From Bolinopsis microptera (lineage: Eukaryota > Ctenophora > Tentaculata > Lobata > Bolinopsidae), in the NCBI RefSeq assembly GCF_026151205.1, contig NC_087077.1:9787983-9851982 (forward strand): 64,000 bases of DNA. Reading direction: 5' to 3'. Below the pieces are notes generated by a model. That model ran no database searches, was not told where the DNA came from, and saw only the letters and a program-made list of their open reading frames with translations. The position numbers and the translations under genes are program-made. Below, one piece after another: positions 46,601-53,700 of this stretch; position 1 is the stretch's first letter, and each line of letters starts with the position of its first letter.

Positions 46601-48050
46601 TTTGATTCTTAATTAAATCATGAACACGAACCACATCACTATTCACTTCCCCTGCAAGTTTCAGCCGGTATAAGCGACGGTACTAACCTCTAGTTACTAC
46701 TTCAGTACTCTTACTAACCTCTAGCACAAGGGTTACACTGTGTCTGCCCCTTCTGATCCTGAAAGGAACCTGGACCACAGTCTCTGCAGGGGAAGTTACC
46801 GTTCGCGGAGCTCATCCCCTCGTTACATGGTCCTGCAAGGAGGGTTTATCTAAAGTTTGTAGGTTCTCGTAACTGATTTATAGACTTTGAAAAATGTAAT
46901 TTAATTAATATTCCATCACATTTCTGCAATTCCCGTCATAATCTAGCTCACTGTTTTTTGTTATAAAAGTCGACATAATTATCTGTTATTAATTACAAAC
47001 CAGCGCAAGGTCCTTTCCACCCGACATAACTTTGACAATACCCAAAGTAATCAGCATCCGAGAACCCAGTGAATACCATGCCGTCATCAAAAGCAACAAT
47101 AGAGAGACTGCACAGTTCCTTAACCAGCTCACAACTGCTAGTGAACTCCACCAGACTGGTGTCGCACACGGGGGAGGGTGCTACTCCGGTGCAGTCAGGA
47201 CAGTTCCCTCCACCACCGTCTGTGGGACATTTACCTTTCTGGGATATGTACCCTCCTACTATACCTTGCACTGATAGGTCACTGTAATGGGAGCAGGGTC
47301 AGCTAGGTCGCCAGGAAATTGCGAGAAACCTAGACACTTTAGAAAATATTCGGATTGTGCCTAGAAATAACAAGTTCAAGAACCTTATCTAAATCGCCAT
47401 CCAGTGACCTCGCTGCTAATTCATTTAAACATGACCTGTAAACGAACGCACAAAAAGCTCATTAAATGAACTTTAGTTAAACTGTAGATAAGCTTTATTA
47501 TTTAAGACATATAACTTACTTGATATCGACATCATCTCCTATGGTTATCATATCCTGATTGCACAGAGCCACGAAGAGTTCACAGTGGGAGTCGTACGTG
47601 ACCCCATCGATAGCGCAGATCACTTCAGCTGTTCCCCTCCAGTTATCACACGACGGACACCCTGTTAGGGGTTATTAGGTGTTACGAGTACGACACCATG
47701 GGGGTGAAACCCGGGGAGGGGGGATAAAACCTGGGGGGGGGGGGGGGGGCTTTTAGTCTTTACTATAAGTGAGATCACTTGTAAGTCATGTGATATTTAT
47801 ATGGGAAATATGAGAAGTAACACCACGTATTACTTTTACTAGAAATAAGTTGAATCATTAAACTTAAAGCTTCCTTGGGGCTTGAACACTGTAATTGTGG
47901 TAATGCAAATAATTGTTCATGCTATCAAAGTTGACGAGGCAGTTATTATTTCAAATCTCCGGACTAACCTTGAACCAGGAGAAGGTTGAGGGATAGCAAA
48001 ACTGCTAATTTGGCCTGAGATTTAAAAATTTGTTTAAAGACGACAAACAT
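25605..48050 (-). CDS. Giant secreted mosaic protein (Kazal, GCC2/GCC3, fucolectin, kringle, PAN, ricin)
   Basis: Exons read in order: 48050-47969, 47661-47520, 47281-47001, 46832-46719, 46468-46286, 46150-45968, 45772-45684, 45493-45328, 45027-44885, 44697-44589, 44303-44172, 42972-42850, 41573-41391, 41274-41173, 41041-40940, 40758-40585, 40409-40315, 40189-40054, 39947-39798, 39608-39357, 39170-38992, 38839-38692, 38516-38352, one of 34476-34347 / 34070-33938 / 33622-33496, 33300-33176, 33055-33010, 32731-32571, 32403-32291, 32154-31998, 31909-31685, 31195-31076, 30802-30554, 30439-30203, 30054-29806, 29306-29193, 28990-28876, 28755-28676, 28526-28284, 27673-27536, 27251-27159, 27106-27011, 26376-26266, 25872-25756, 25645-25605. 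All joins keep phase, mostly phase 1, giving about 2,100 residues. The first exon encodes a signal peptide (hydrophobic [12 protein letters not shown]), no transmembrane segment was seen, and the domains are extracellular modules that bind proteases, carbohydrates or proteins. The last join is weak: in the required phase the final exon stops after 13 residues, while another frame there looks more coding-like. Two or more genes in a row cannot be excluded without transcripts. Confidence 0.75.
25876..25980. repeat. About 34-bp tandem repeat at a splice acceptor of the mosaic gene
   Basis: Three to four units containing GCCACAGAGACCAGTTATTAG abut the acceptor of the exon starting at 25872. The unit next to the exon includes the acceptor; the others copy most of it. 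Confidence 0.8.
27011..28526 (-). CDS. Ricin-type (beta-trefoil) lectin exons of the mosaic gene
   Basis: Exons 28526-28284, 27673-27536, 27251-27159 and 27106-27011. The first has the beta-trefoil pattern ([10 protein letters not shown] ... VQLHNC and a later YCVNVLG); the second carries MWTCQYN ... KWEVQW. The last two are a recent duplicate pair (both PGTNL-x-Q ... CEDD ... [10 protein letters not shown]). Such folds bind sugars, so a role in recognising glycans is likely. The 27-bp minisatellite at 27662 abuts the second exon. Confidence 0.75.
27662..28155. repeat. 27-bp minisatellite (about 18-19 units) at a splice acceptor
   Basis: Units of GTGTTAGCTGAGGAGACAGACTATTTA repeat up to the acceptor of the exon starting at 27673; read on the gene's strand each unit contains TGTCTCCTCAG followed by CTAACAC, that is, the 3' splice site and the first exon bases. 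The long Leu-Val-Leu-Ala-Glu-Glu ORF on the plus strand is a by-product of the 27-base period. Confidence 0.95.
28676..31195 (-). CDS. Kringle and PAN region of the mosaic gene
   Basis: Order on the minus strand: kringle first half (31195-31076, [14 protein letters not shown] ... [12 protein letters not shown]), a cysteine-rich exon of unknown type (30802-30554, 14 or more Cys), two PAN/apple-like exons (30439-30203 and 30054-29806, both with FWGADI ... C ... CKSIT ... CWLK), kringle second half (29306-29193, [15 protein letters not shown] ... WEYCDVPKC), then a complete second kringle (28990-28876 plus 28755-28676). The halves of the first kringle match each other perfectly in phase and sequence if the three middle exons are skipped. 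These domains mediate protein and sugar contacts. Confidence 0.8.
29307..29805. other. Intron with Ala/Val-codon repeat, no gene
   Basis: Holds an (AGC AGT)n-like tract near 29470-29500 that gives short alanine-valine ORFs on both strands. No splice signals in phase support coding. Confidence 0.5.
30985..31085. repeat. 28-bp tandem repeat at the kringle splice donor
   Basis: Three and a half copies of CATACCGTAACTATGACAACATACCACA run into the donor at 31075. On the gene's strand each copy repeats the exon end plus donor (CATA then GTTACGG). Confidence 0.9.
31258..31684. other. Intron without recognised genes
   Basis: Contains a tRNA-like or coding-like short ORF (31449-31634) but no supporting motif. 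I see nothing else in it. Confidence 0.4.
31685..32403 (-). CDS. GCC2/GCC3 repeats and linker after the lectin domain
   Basis: Exons 32403-32291 and 32154-31998 return to the CPxGFY ... C ... C cysteine pattern; 31909-31685 ([11 protein letters not shown] ... [12 protein letters not shown]) is cysteine-free and of unknown fold. They connect the fucolectin domain to the kringle/PAN block, in phase 1 throughout. Confidence 0.7.
32571..33300 (-). CDS. Shared second half of the fucolectin (F5/8-type C) domain
   Basis: Exons 33300-33176, 33055-33010 and 32731-32571. They carry the family's diagnostic stretch: [10 protein letters not shown] ... [11 protein letters not shown] spliced to [14 protein letters not shown], then CGDD and ISIHHP ... 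LTICELKAY. It needs a first half supplied by one of the three upstream exons. Fucolectin/tachylectin-4 domains bind fucose in innate recognition; the double Cys and Arg near it are part of that site. Confidence 0.85.
33496..34476 (-). CDS. Three alternative first-half exons of the fucolectin domain
   Basis: Exons 34476-34347 (a), 34070-33938 (b) and 33622-33496 (c) encode near copies of [14 protein letters not shown] ... NHGTDGDT ... CTHT. Each begins in phase 1 and ends in phase 2, so no two can be spliced together without a frameshift, but each joins the common second half at 33300 in frame. Between a and b, and b and c, are degraded short copies of a VVVVTER-type segment, one with a stop. 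This is the pattern of mutually exclusive exons, though two copies could simply be dead. Confidence 0.7.
34566..35233 (-). repeat. LTR, downstream copy (3' LTR of the element)
   Basis: Nearly identical to 37645-38313; visible differences are a few bases in the first 30 positions. The LTR begins TGTTG on the element's strand but ends CTATA and not CA, which is unusual. Low LTR divergence implies a recent insertion. Confidence 0.9.
35399..35686 (-). CDS. Short ORF near the 3' LTR
   Basis: 95 residues without recognised motifs; a hydrophobic start ([12 protein letters not shown]) resembles a signal or membrane segment. It lies between the large ORF and the 3' LTR. Coding status is unsure. Confidence 0.3.
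   Translation of the reverse strand: MGITRVSFRTVLIGIIGSLLSTRLAQGCFSGGNVDTFEFILTSLFACQGRFRDSDTSLSDEEDSTPRTLQLGARGKYLKVLKDLWKSISVLTLGF
35809..37041 (-). CDS. LTR-element ORF with an RNase H remnant and a disordered tail
   Basis: 410 residues. The start includes [16 protein letters not shown], close to the sequence that ends RNase H in Ty3/gypsy polyproteins. It then becomes Ser/Arg/Glu-rich and low-complexity ([15 protein letters not shown] near the end). I infer that a deletion fused a gag-side frame to the end of RNase H. No catalytic residues remain. Confidence 0.55.
   Translation of the reverse strand: MRFSKVSSSVIRKFQELANCTFTMKHISGKRNQKCGGFNRYKYQGYGKSRENVASIGSSCTFSLEAALEGVNRVTREHYRCKHPILFKRLQVPVSSETVVKDDCSNMIEESCNELSVEDSMIPGFLFDEKFSDDHSTVNVVQITPEVDSHHCNCSLTQADTTEKASVVAGAVDAVENVSAVTRDVSSLERGVLCTASKPPQAYIYNKVKSSGAELKTDSSERFVDYSDSNSEEETDFQLRRAPVVRRREVHPKKFRLEKDGAASIYKQPSFSSTPRAVNRPAQLDLNSINPSFRTVTPLTHNIPSGDSVETVDNSAEFFTPARERSAARRSSSPVVSEGTMGHSSSRSYDTVGHDIDTTGSLSPVDLRRQSPPREERRYNTRRPEERRQPDRLGYEKVSLVKDLLRYLSQ
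37107..37316 (-). CDS. Gag nucleocapsid fragment (CCHC zinc knuckle)
   Basis: 69 residues with one zinc knuckle, [14 protein letters not shown] (C-x2-C-x4-H-x4-C), flanked by Arg/Gly/Tyr/Gln-rich sequence that would bind RNA. The start at 37316 is the first ATG; matrix and capsid regions upstream are absent. Confidence 0.75.
   Translation of the reverse strand: MRNDDRNVRHQLEGCWECGDIGHFQRNCPSRLAGNRGRYQDRGSSYQSGYGQQSWNRVYRPNSQVPLNF
37645..38313 (-). repeat. LTR, upstream copy (5' LTR of the element)
   Basis: Partner of 34566-35233. The 79-residue ORFs found in both LTRs are identical because the LTRs are, and are not taken as genes. Confidence 0.9.
38352..46832 (-). CDS. GCC2/GCC3 cysteine-repeat array of the mosaic gene
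   Basis: Twenty exons between 46832 and 38352 encode about 35 repeats of the pattern C-x2-C-x-x-G-x-Y/F-S-x(6-10)-C (for example [30 protein letters not shown]). This is the ephrin-receptor-like GCC2/GCC3 module, found in tandem in large extracellular proteins. Most exons start and end in phase 1 after the Gly that follows CP-x, so they can be added or lost without frameshift. Two donors are weak (GTTTTT at 42849 and GTTTTG at 40053). Confidence 0.85.
42069..42077 (+). promoter_or_regulatory. TATA box of the nested peptide gene
   Basis: TATAAAAAG lies 69 bases before the ATG at 42138, on the plus strand, a normal distance for a short leader. It is one of the clearest core promoters in the window. 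Confidence 0.6.
42138..42332 (+). CDS. Small secreted peptide precursor, antisense in a mosaic-gene intron
   Basis: 64 residues: an N-terminal hydrophobic stretch ([15 protein letters not shown]) predicted as a signal peptide, then a charged, cysteine-free tail with [13 protein letters not shown] and an acidic, Ser/Asn/Glu-rich end. It has a TATA box upstream and an ATTAAA signal near 42481, about 150 bases past the stop. No intron. It sits opposite to the host gene between exons 41573 and 42850. No family recognised; a neuropeptide-like, antimicrobial or other secreted peptide are all possible. It is annotated because promoter, signal peptide and polyadenylation signal agree. Confidence 0.6.
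   Translation: MMFSILLLISFVLLFEEMDTTGAYPIWHKALKKWQQDNGASGDSEEVINSEQKFNNLEENGERR
43092..44049. mobile_element. Non-autonomous DNA element with TA target duplication
   Basis: Termini are inverted copies of CCTTAATTCCCAAAAATTTG (one mismatch in 20), flanked by TA on both sides (43090-43091 and 44050-44051). Repeated AAATTTTTGG-like motifs lie near both ends. No coding capacity. It contains a 103-bp tandem duplication. Confidence 0.8.
43688..43893 (+). repeat. Exact 103-bp tandem duplication
   Basis: Two adjacent copies beginning CGTAAATTTCATAATGTGAA appear identical over their whole length, so the duplication is very recent (or an assembly artefact). Confidence 0.9.
44052..44101. mobile_element. 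50-bp fold-back MITE
   Basis: Two perfect 17-bp arms (CCTTACGAGACATATTT and its inverse) surround a 16-base middle, with TA on each side. The end matches the 582-bp MITE at 24638 (CCTTACAAGACAT). It directly abuts the element ending at 44049, sharing the TA. Confidence 0.8.
47001..47661 (-). CDS. Two Kazal-like domains at the mature N-terminus
   Basis: Exon 47661-47520 has CPSC ... [21 protein letters not shown], the central Kazal pattern (C-x-V-C-x-x-x-G-x-x-Y-x-x-x-C). Exon 47281-47001 has a second, more degenerate one (CPDCTGV ... [20 protein letters not shown]). Kazal modules inhibit serine proteases by presenting a loop before the second Cys; whether these inhibit anything is unknown. 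Confidence 0.75.
47731..47752 (+). repeat. Long poly-G run
   Basis: About 18 consecutive G bases in the intron before the first Kazal exon. It could form a G-quadruplex with the neighbouring GGGGAGGGG; its exact length is prone to sequencing error. Confidence 0.8.
47969..48050 (-). CDS. Signal-peptide exon of the mosaic gene
   Basis: 27 codons from ATG at 48050: a short basic N-terminus, then the hydrophobic core [11 protein letters not shown] ending near VQG where cleavage is plausible. The donor GTTAGT follows at 47968. This fixes the 5' coding end of the gene. Confidence 0.75.
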
Positions 48051-49615
48051 TCCGAAAATAACTTTGAAAATGTATCGTGCACACATCATTGAACAGAAGT
48101 AAGTCTTAAAATCTTACCAATATAGTCGGAGACATTGTCAATATAATATAATTCTCCAACCAAGTTAAACTCAGCACTTATAAAAATACGACGAAACTTT
48201 GTGAATAGAAATCCTACTTTGATTTACAGAACATCCCTCCTTTAACAACCAGGTCTGACAGGTAGGTTAGAGATACCAGACCAGATGTCTAATCAACTCT
48301 TGTAACTCTATTGTTATTCAGGCCACCTCCTCTCTTTGAGGCTGTTGTGTCAGTGGAGTTACTGTTAGGGTGTCAGATGGTGGCAAGTGTCATCCTGCAT
48401 CTTTTCTGTCAAGGTGGAACGCTAACCCAATTGGGCGGTGGGTCGGGGGTCTGTATTGTTAGCAGCCATGTGTGAAGAGGACTTACAGAGAAAACGCTGT
48501 CCTTTGACAGGGACTGAAGATTTTAGAGACCCTGTTTGTCACTGTAAATCTCAGGACGTTCCAGCTGTATGCATAATTCTAGCAGAAGTCTACACTTCTT
48601 TGAGGAATTAAAGTAAAAAGTCAATAAAATCCAATTTAAGTTTAATACGATCAAATATCAATTATCATAATATTACATTCGATAATATAGAAAGTTAAGA
48701 TCGAAAAGCCGTACAAAAATGGCAAGAAATTTTAATATATTCGTTTCTATTTGTTTCTATGATCCAGCCAATTATTTACTTGGTATTGGAATGATAAGTG
48801 TCGCAACTGCTGCATTTACATAATAATGTCGGCTCGGCTTTCGGAAGCGGGAGCTCTGCCTTCTGAGGTACGTACTAGGTACTACTGCCAACTCATGGCG
48901 CTTATTACACGGGCTATAAAAGAGCGTGACCTCTACATTTTCCAGGATAGAACTTAATATTTGTAATTTAATAGATCTTTTCAACTCCGTTTCGTAAAAG
49001 TTAAAATGGGAAATTAAGACCTGCGTTAACGGTTACGAATAAATTACTGACTATTTTTGTAATCGAATAAACTGTGTAAGGAATGTTGTGCAAAAATATG
49101 ATCATGATTATCAAACGTGGTATTATTAATAATACGTGACATGATCTATGATATAAATTCATTACAAACTACACGAGTCACGAACTGTAGAGCTCTGATA
49201 CGACTGAAACCCGATTTTATTGATAGTAAATATTCTGAAAATCTATGTAAATGATAGATTTCATTGAGCATTCATTATTTAAACGGTCGCCGGTCGCAAA
49301 TATTTAGCAATAGCATAGGCCATAGGTCCCCTTTTCTTGATATAAAGATATAACTAGATTATACCTCGGTCTCGGTGACGGTCAAGTTTTCTTTGCAGGT
49401 TGGGCTTACTCACTTAGTCTACCCAAGCCACGTAGCGTTTTCGGTTGTTCAGTTTTAGTAGTTGATCCTGCGAGCAGATCACAAATACATGCTTATTTAG
49501 TGGATACTTTTTATTAATTTATGTTTCATCATTTAGTTTAAATTACATATCCACGGTGGACCTACATATTTAGGATCGAACCATTTTCTGTTTGTATAAC
49601 TATAAAGCTAGAGAA
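48051..49615. other. Upstream region of the mosaic gene, no gene seen
   Basis: Should contain the promoter of the minus-strand mosaic gene. No strong TATA box or repeat is evident; the small ORF at 48772-48984 has no supporting motif. Confidence 0.4.
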
Positions 49616-49621
49616 TGCTAC

Positions 49622-50664
49622 AACGGGTGCTGGCAGTGGCGTAACGTTATGCTACTGAGTCTGGCAGTGGCGTAATGTTACGCTACTCATGGGTGCTGGC
49701 AATGACGTAACGTTACGCTACTGAGTGCTGACAGTGGCGTAACGTTATGCTTCTGAGTGCTGACAGTGGCGTAACGTTATGCTACTGAGTCTGGCAGTGA
49801 CGTAATGTTACGCTACTCATGGGTGCTGGCAATGACGTAACGTTATGCTACTGCGTGGTGACAGTGGCGTAACGTTACGCTACTGAGTGCTGACAGTGGC
49901 GTAACGTTATGCTACTGAGTCTGGCAGTGACGTAATGTTACGCTACTCATGGGTGCTGGCAATGACGTAACGTTATGCTACTGCGTGCTGACAGTGGCGT
50001 AACGTTACGCTACTGAGTGCTGACAGTGGCGTAACGTTACGCTACTGAGTGCTGGCAGTGGCGTAACGTTACGCTACTGAGTGCTGGCAGTGACGTAATG
50101 TTACGCTACTCATGGGTGCTGGCAATGACGTAACGTTATGCTACTGCGTGGTGACAGTGGCGTAACGTTACGCTACTGAGTGCTGACAGTGGCGTAACGT
50201 TATGCTACTGAGTCTGGCAGTGACGTAATGTTACGCTACTCATGGGCGCTGGCAATGACGTAACGTTATGCTACTGCGTGCTGGCAGTGGCGTAACGTTA
50301 CGCTACTGAGTGCTGGCAGTGGCGTAACGTTACGCTTCTGAGTGCTGGCAGTGGCGTAACGTTACGCTACTGAGTGCTGGCAGTGGCGTAACGTTACGCT
50401 ACTGAGTGCTGGCAGTGGCGTAACGTTATGCTACTGCGTGCTGACAGTGGCGTAACGTTATGCTACTGCGTGCTGGCAGTGGCGTAACGTTTCGCTACTG
50501 AGTGCTGGCAGTGGCGTAACGTTATGCTACTGCGTGCTGGCAGTGGCGTAACGTTATGCTACTGAGTGCTGGCAGTGGCGTAACGTTACGCTACTGAGTC
50601 TGGCAGTGGCGTAACGTTACGCTACTGCGTGCTGACAGTGGCGTAACGTTTCGCTGCTGAGTGC
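49622..50664. repeat. 32-bp satellite array with a palindromic core
   Basis: About 32 copies of a unit like GTGCTGGCAGTGGCGTAACG plus TTACGCTACTGA. The centre GCGTAACGTTACGC is a perfect palindrome in most copies; a frequent variant has TTATGC. Some variant units (CATGGGTGCTGGCAATGACG) recur at intervals of about four to six units, a simple higher-order pattern. Confidence 0.95.
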
Positions 50665-50689
50665 TGGGTGGCCGGATAGCTGAGTATTC

Positions 50690-50945
50690 AATATTATGAC
50701 CATGCTTTTTTCTGATCAGAGGTTTAACCATACTGAGATGAGAACAATTAAAATGTCTATATATTAAATTTCATACTGACACATTTAGAACCTCACCATT
50801 TTATAGCAATATGATGGAAACTGAAGAGGTCACCCAAAAAAGCCAGAGGATCATTCCGGTTCACTTCGCTCGTTAATCAATATGCTTCGTAGTATCTTTC
50901 GACCATCAGACAAACTGTGCACTGTCTTTGATGGATCCAGGTGAT
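50690..50945. other. Spacer between repeat arrays
   Basis: About 250 bases without an ORF or recognised element. Confidence 0.4.
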
Positions 50946-52125
50946 GTGCAGTCTGTTGCTTATGAACTTTTACAAATGCACTGATGTACAATCAAAAGAC
51001 AACCATGAAACTTACAACGAAAGATAATGATACTAATACTGATGACTAGGTTGCAACAAATGAACTATTACGATGGGGGAAATGACGTACAATTTAAAGA
51101 AGATGAGAATGAGAAGTAAAATGAAGGGTATGGAAACACAGTGTAATGGAATTGAAACGGGTTGGCAATGGAGTAGAGGTTGTAGCAGATGAACTATTAC
51201 AGGTTACAGAAAGAAGACGAGACTGAAACTTAAAACAAAATAGAATGATATTAAGACGACTGATGACTATGTTGTAGCAGATGAACTATTACAGATGCAC
51301 TACAGTACAAAAGAACATGAACTTGAAGATAGGATGGAAATACAGTGTAATGGAGTTGAAATAGGTTGGCAATGAAGTAGAGGTTGCAGCAGATGAACTA
51401 TTGCAGAGTTAGAAAAGAAGATGAGAGTGAAACTTAAAACAAAATAGAATGATACTAAGACGACTGATGACTATGTTGTAGCAGATGAACTATTACAGAA
51501 GCACTGCAGTACAAAAGAAAATGAGCATAGGATGGGAATACAGTGTAATGGAGTTGAAATAGGTTGTCAATGGAGTCGACGTTGTAGCAGATGAACTAGT
51601 TTACAATGGGGGACATGATATAATTGAAAGAAGACGAACAGAAAGAGGAGTAAATAGAGAAGGAGACTAAGACTGATGACTAGGTTGCAGCAAATGAACT
51701 ATTACGATGGGGAACATGACGCACAATTTAAAGAAGATGAAAGTGAGAAGTAAAATGAAGGGTATGGAAATACAGTGTAATGGAGTTGAAATAGGTTGGC
51801 AATGAAGTAGAGGTTGTAGCAGATGAACTATTGCAGAGTTAGAAAAGAATATGAGAGTGAAACTTAAAACAAAATAGAATGATACTAAGACGACTGATGA
51901 CTATGTTGTAGCAGATGAACTATTACAGAAGCACTGCAGTACAAAAGAAAATGAGCATAGGATGGGAATATAGGGTGTAATGGAGTTGAAATAGGTTGTC
52001 AATGGAGTCGACGTTGTAGCAGATGAACTATTACAGAGTTACAGAAAGAAGATGAGAGTGAAACTTAAAACATCATAGAATGATACTAAGACTGATGAAT
52101 AGGTGTAGCAGATGAACTAGTTGTA
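50946..52125. repeat. Complex tandem array, unit about 200 bp with internal 100-bp halves
   Basis: The phrase AGATGAACTATTACA or close variants occurs about every 100 bases, with alternating inner sequences (GAAACTTAAAACAAAATAGA and ATGGAGTTGAAATAGGTTG). Five or six long units, diverged by indels. Purine-rich on the plus strand, no ORF. Confidence 0.85.
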
Positions 52126-52229
52126 AGAACTCCCAATTTCCTGAGATACCAGTGTAGTCATTGTATTCCAGGTACGTGATCCAGGTTCAGTGATCTCCCA
52201 TCAGCTTGATCGCTCACCTGACTTACACG

Positions 52230-53139
52230 ATTGGGCGACAACTGTTCGACAGCCGAATTTGGGATTTCGGACGGATGTCGCTGTCGGACAGCAGTCGTTT
52301 TTGGCGACATCTGTCCGAATTTCGGATCGTATTTGTAATTTGAAATTTCGGATCACATTCGTGTATCACAAGCTCACGGGTAATCTTGTGACGTTGCTCC
52401 CACTGTTCTAATGCTGATGTAATCCATTGAGATCTGATCCATCGATACGTGATTGACTATTTGAGGATAGAATCGTGCTAGCCGTACACATCACCGGACA
52501 CAGCCTACAGGGGCACCTCCCCCTCTTCTATATGGACTCCTTCCTGGAAAAACGACGACCCTCTACCGCAACATGTTCGAGGAGATAGACACCTGGGCTT
52601 CTGGGGGCTACCAACCACAATCCATCCTCATGGACTCTTCAGAGAATTGTAGATGATTACACAACTACAGCAACTCTATGGATTTCCTAAAAGCTATCGG
52701 AAAGTTGACTCTGCTTTAGATTTGTTTCTTTGATATTGTATTTTATTGAATTAATTTATATAAAATTTATATAACATTAAAACAATTGTCCAATTGGTAG
52801 AGTTCAGCTCAGATCATATCTCAAATTGGAAATGTTACGTATACAAATTAGCAAGTAACAGTTCAGATCATGTCTCTAATTGGAAATGTGTCGTTTTGAA
52901 ATCAGATCACAATTTCGGACAGATGTCGTCTTTTCCTGGTACCCTGAGTCGGACAGATGTCGCTGTCGGACAAATGTCTTGTTACCGACACAAACTTACA
53001 CAAATTATTTGTCCTATAACCATCATACTTTATGGAAAGTTTGAAGAAAATCGTAAGGTAGGATCCGACTTAAACTATTGTCTGAAAAACCTAACTTTGG
53101 AGTCGGACAGGAGTCGCTGTCGGACAAGAGTCGCCCAAT
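52230..53139 (+). mobile_element. Non-autonomous MULE related to the one at 13492
   Basis: Ends ATTGGGCGAC and the inverse GTCGCCCAAT, with TCGGACAGATGTCGC motifs inside both ends. Large parts match the MULE at 13492-16547 in inverse orientation, without the LINE. A remnant of transposase at 52510-52640 reads LPLFYMDSFLEK and, shifted, LYRNMFEEIDTWASGGYQ, typical of the MULE DDE region. No clear target duplication. Confidence 0.75.
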
Positions 53140-53351
53140 CCAGATGGACTATTGTTAGTTTGAAATTTTGTGGTGTTAGTTTAGAATACCAGCAGTAAAT
53201 AAAGACGTTGCAAAGCAAAAAACAGTTTTATTCTCAAATTCTGCTTCTACTCTGGAAACCTTGACCTAATCTCAGTGCAAAGGAAAAAAACACTGATTCT
53301 GATGTGAAAGTCTGCTAAATCAGAGCCTGGAGCAGTTGTTTTGCTTGTAGT

Positions 53352-53527
53352 CATAGTTGGTTCGTGCGTCAATTTTTCGGGAAAAGTACGTAAAGTGCGT
53401 TTGAATTATTTCGTGCGTTAAAAGTGCGTTTAAGTACATTTACCGTTGAATTCACCGTTTTACGTTTTTTCGTACGTTAAGTGCGTTATGTTTTAAAAGT
53501 ACGTTAAGTGCGCACGAACCAACTATG
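53352..53527. mobile_element. 176-bp MITE with 8-bp target duplication
   Basis: Perfect 17-bp terminal inverted repeats (CATAGTTGGTTCGTGCG) and the 8-bp duplication CTTGTAGT at 53344-53351 and 53528-53535. Inside are repeated AAGTGCGTT/TACGTTAAGTGCG motifs. An 8-bp duplication suggests a hAT-type transposase moved it. Confidence 0.92.
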
Positions 53528-53700
53528 CTTGTAGTAGTGTTAATTCTGAAAAGACGGTTTCTCATTTCACTTTGATTTCATCTTGCCATCCAGATTTCCA
53601 TTTTATCATTACAAGTTCAGTATGATTATCAATTCTTGTTTCTCAATTCACAGATGATTCAGTGTTTTATTCTGTAATCCCACTTATATTCCGGTTACGT

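Noticed and set aside
49622..50664. CRISPR-like array of 32-bp units
   Set aside because: The units have no unique spacers, the DNA is animal, and no cas genes exist; it is a satellite.
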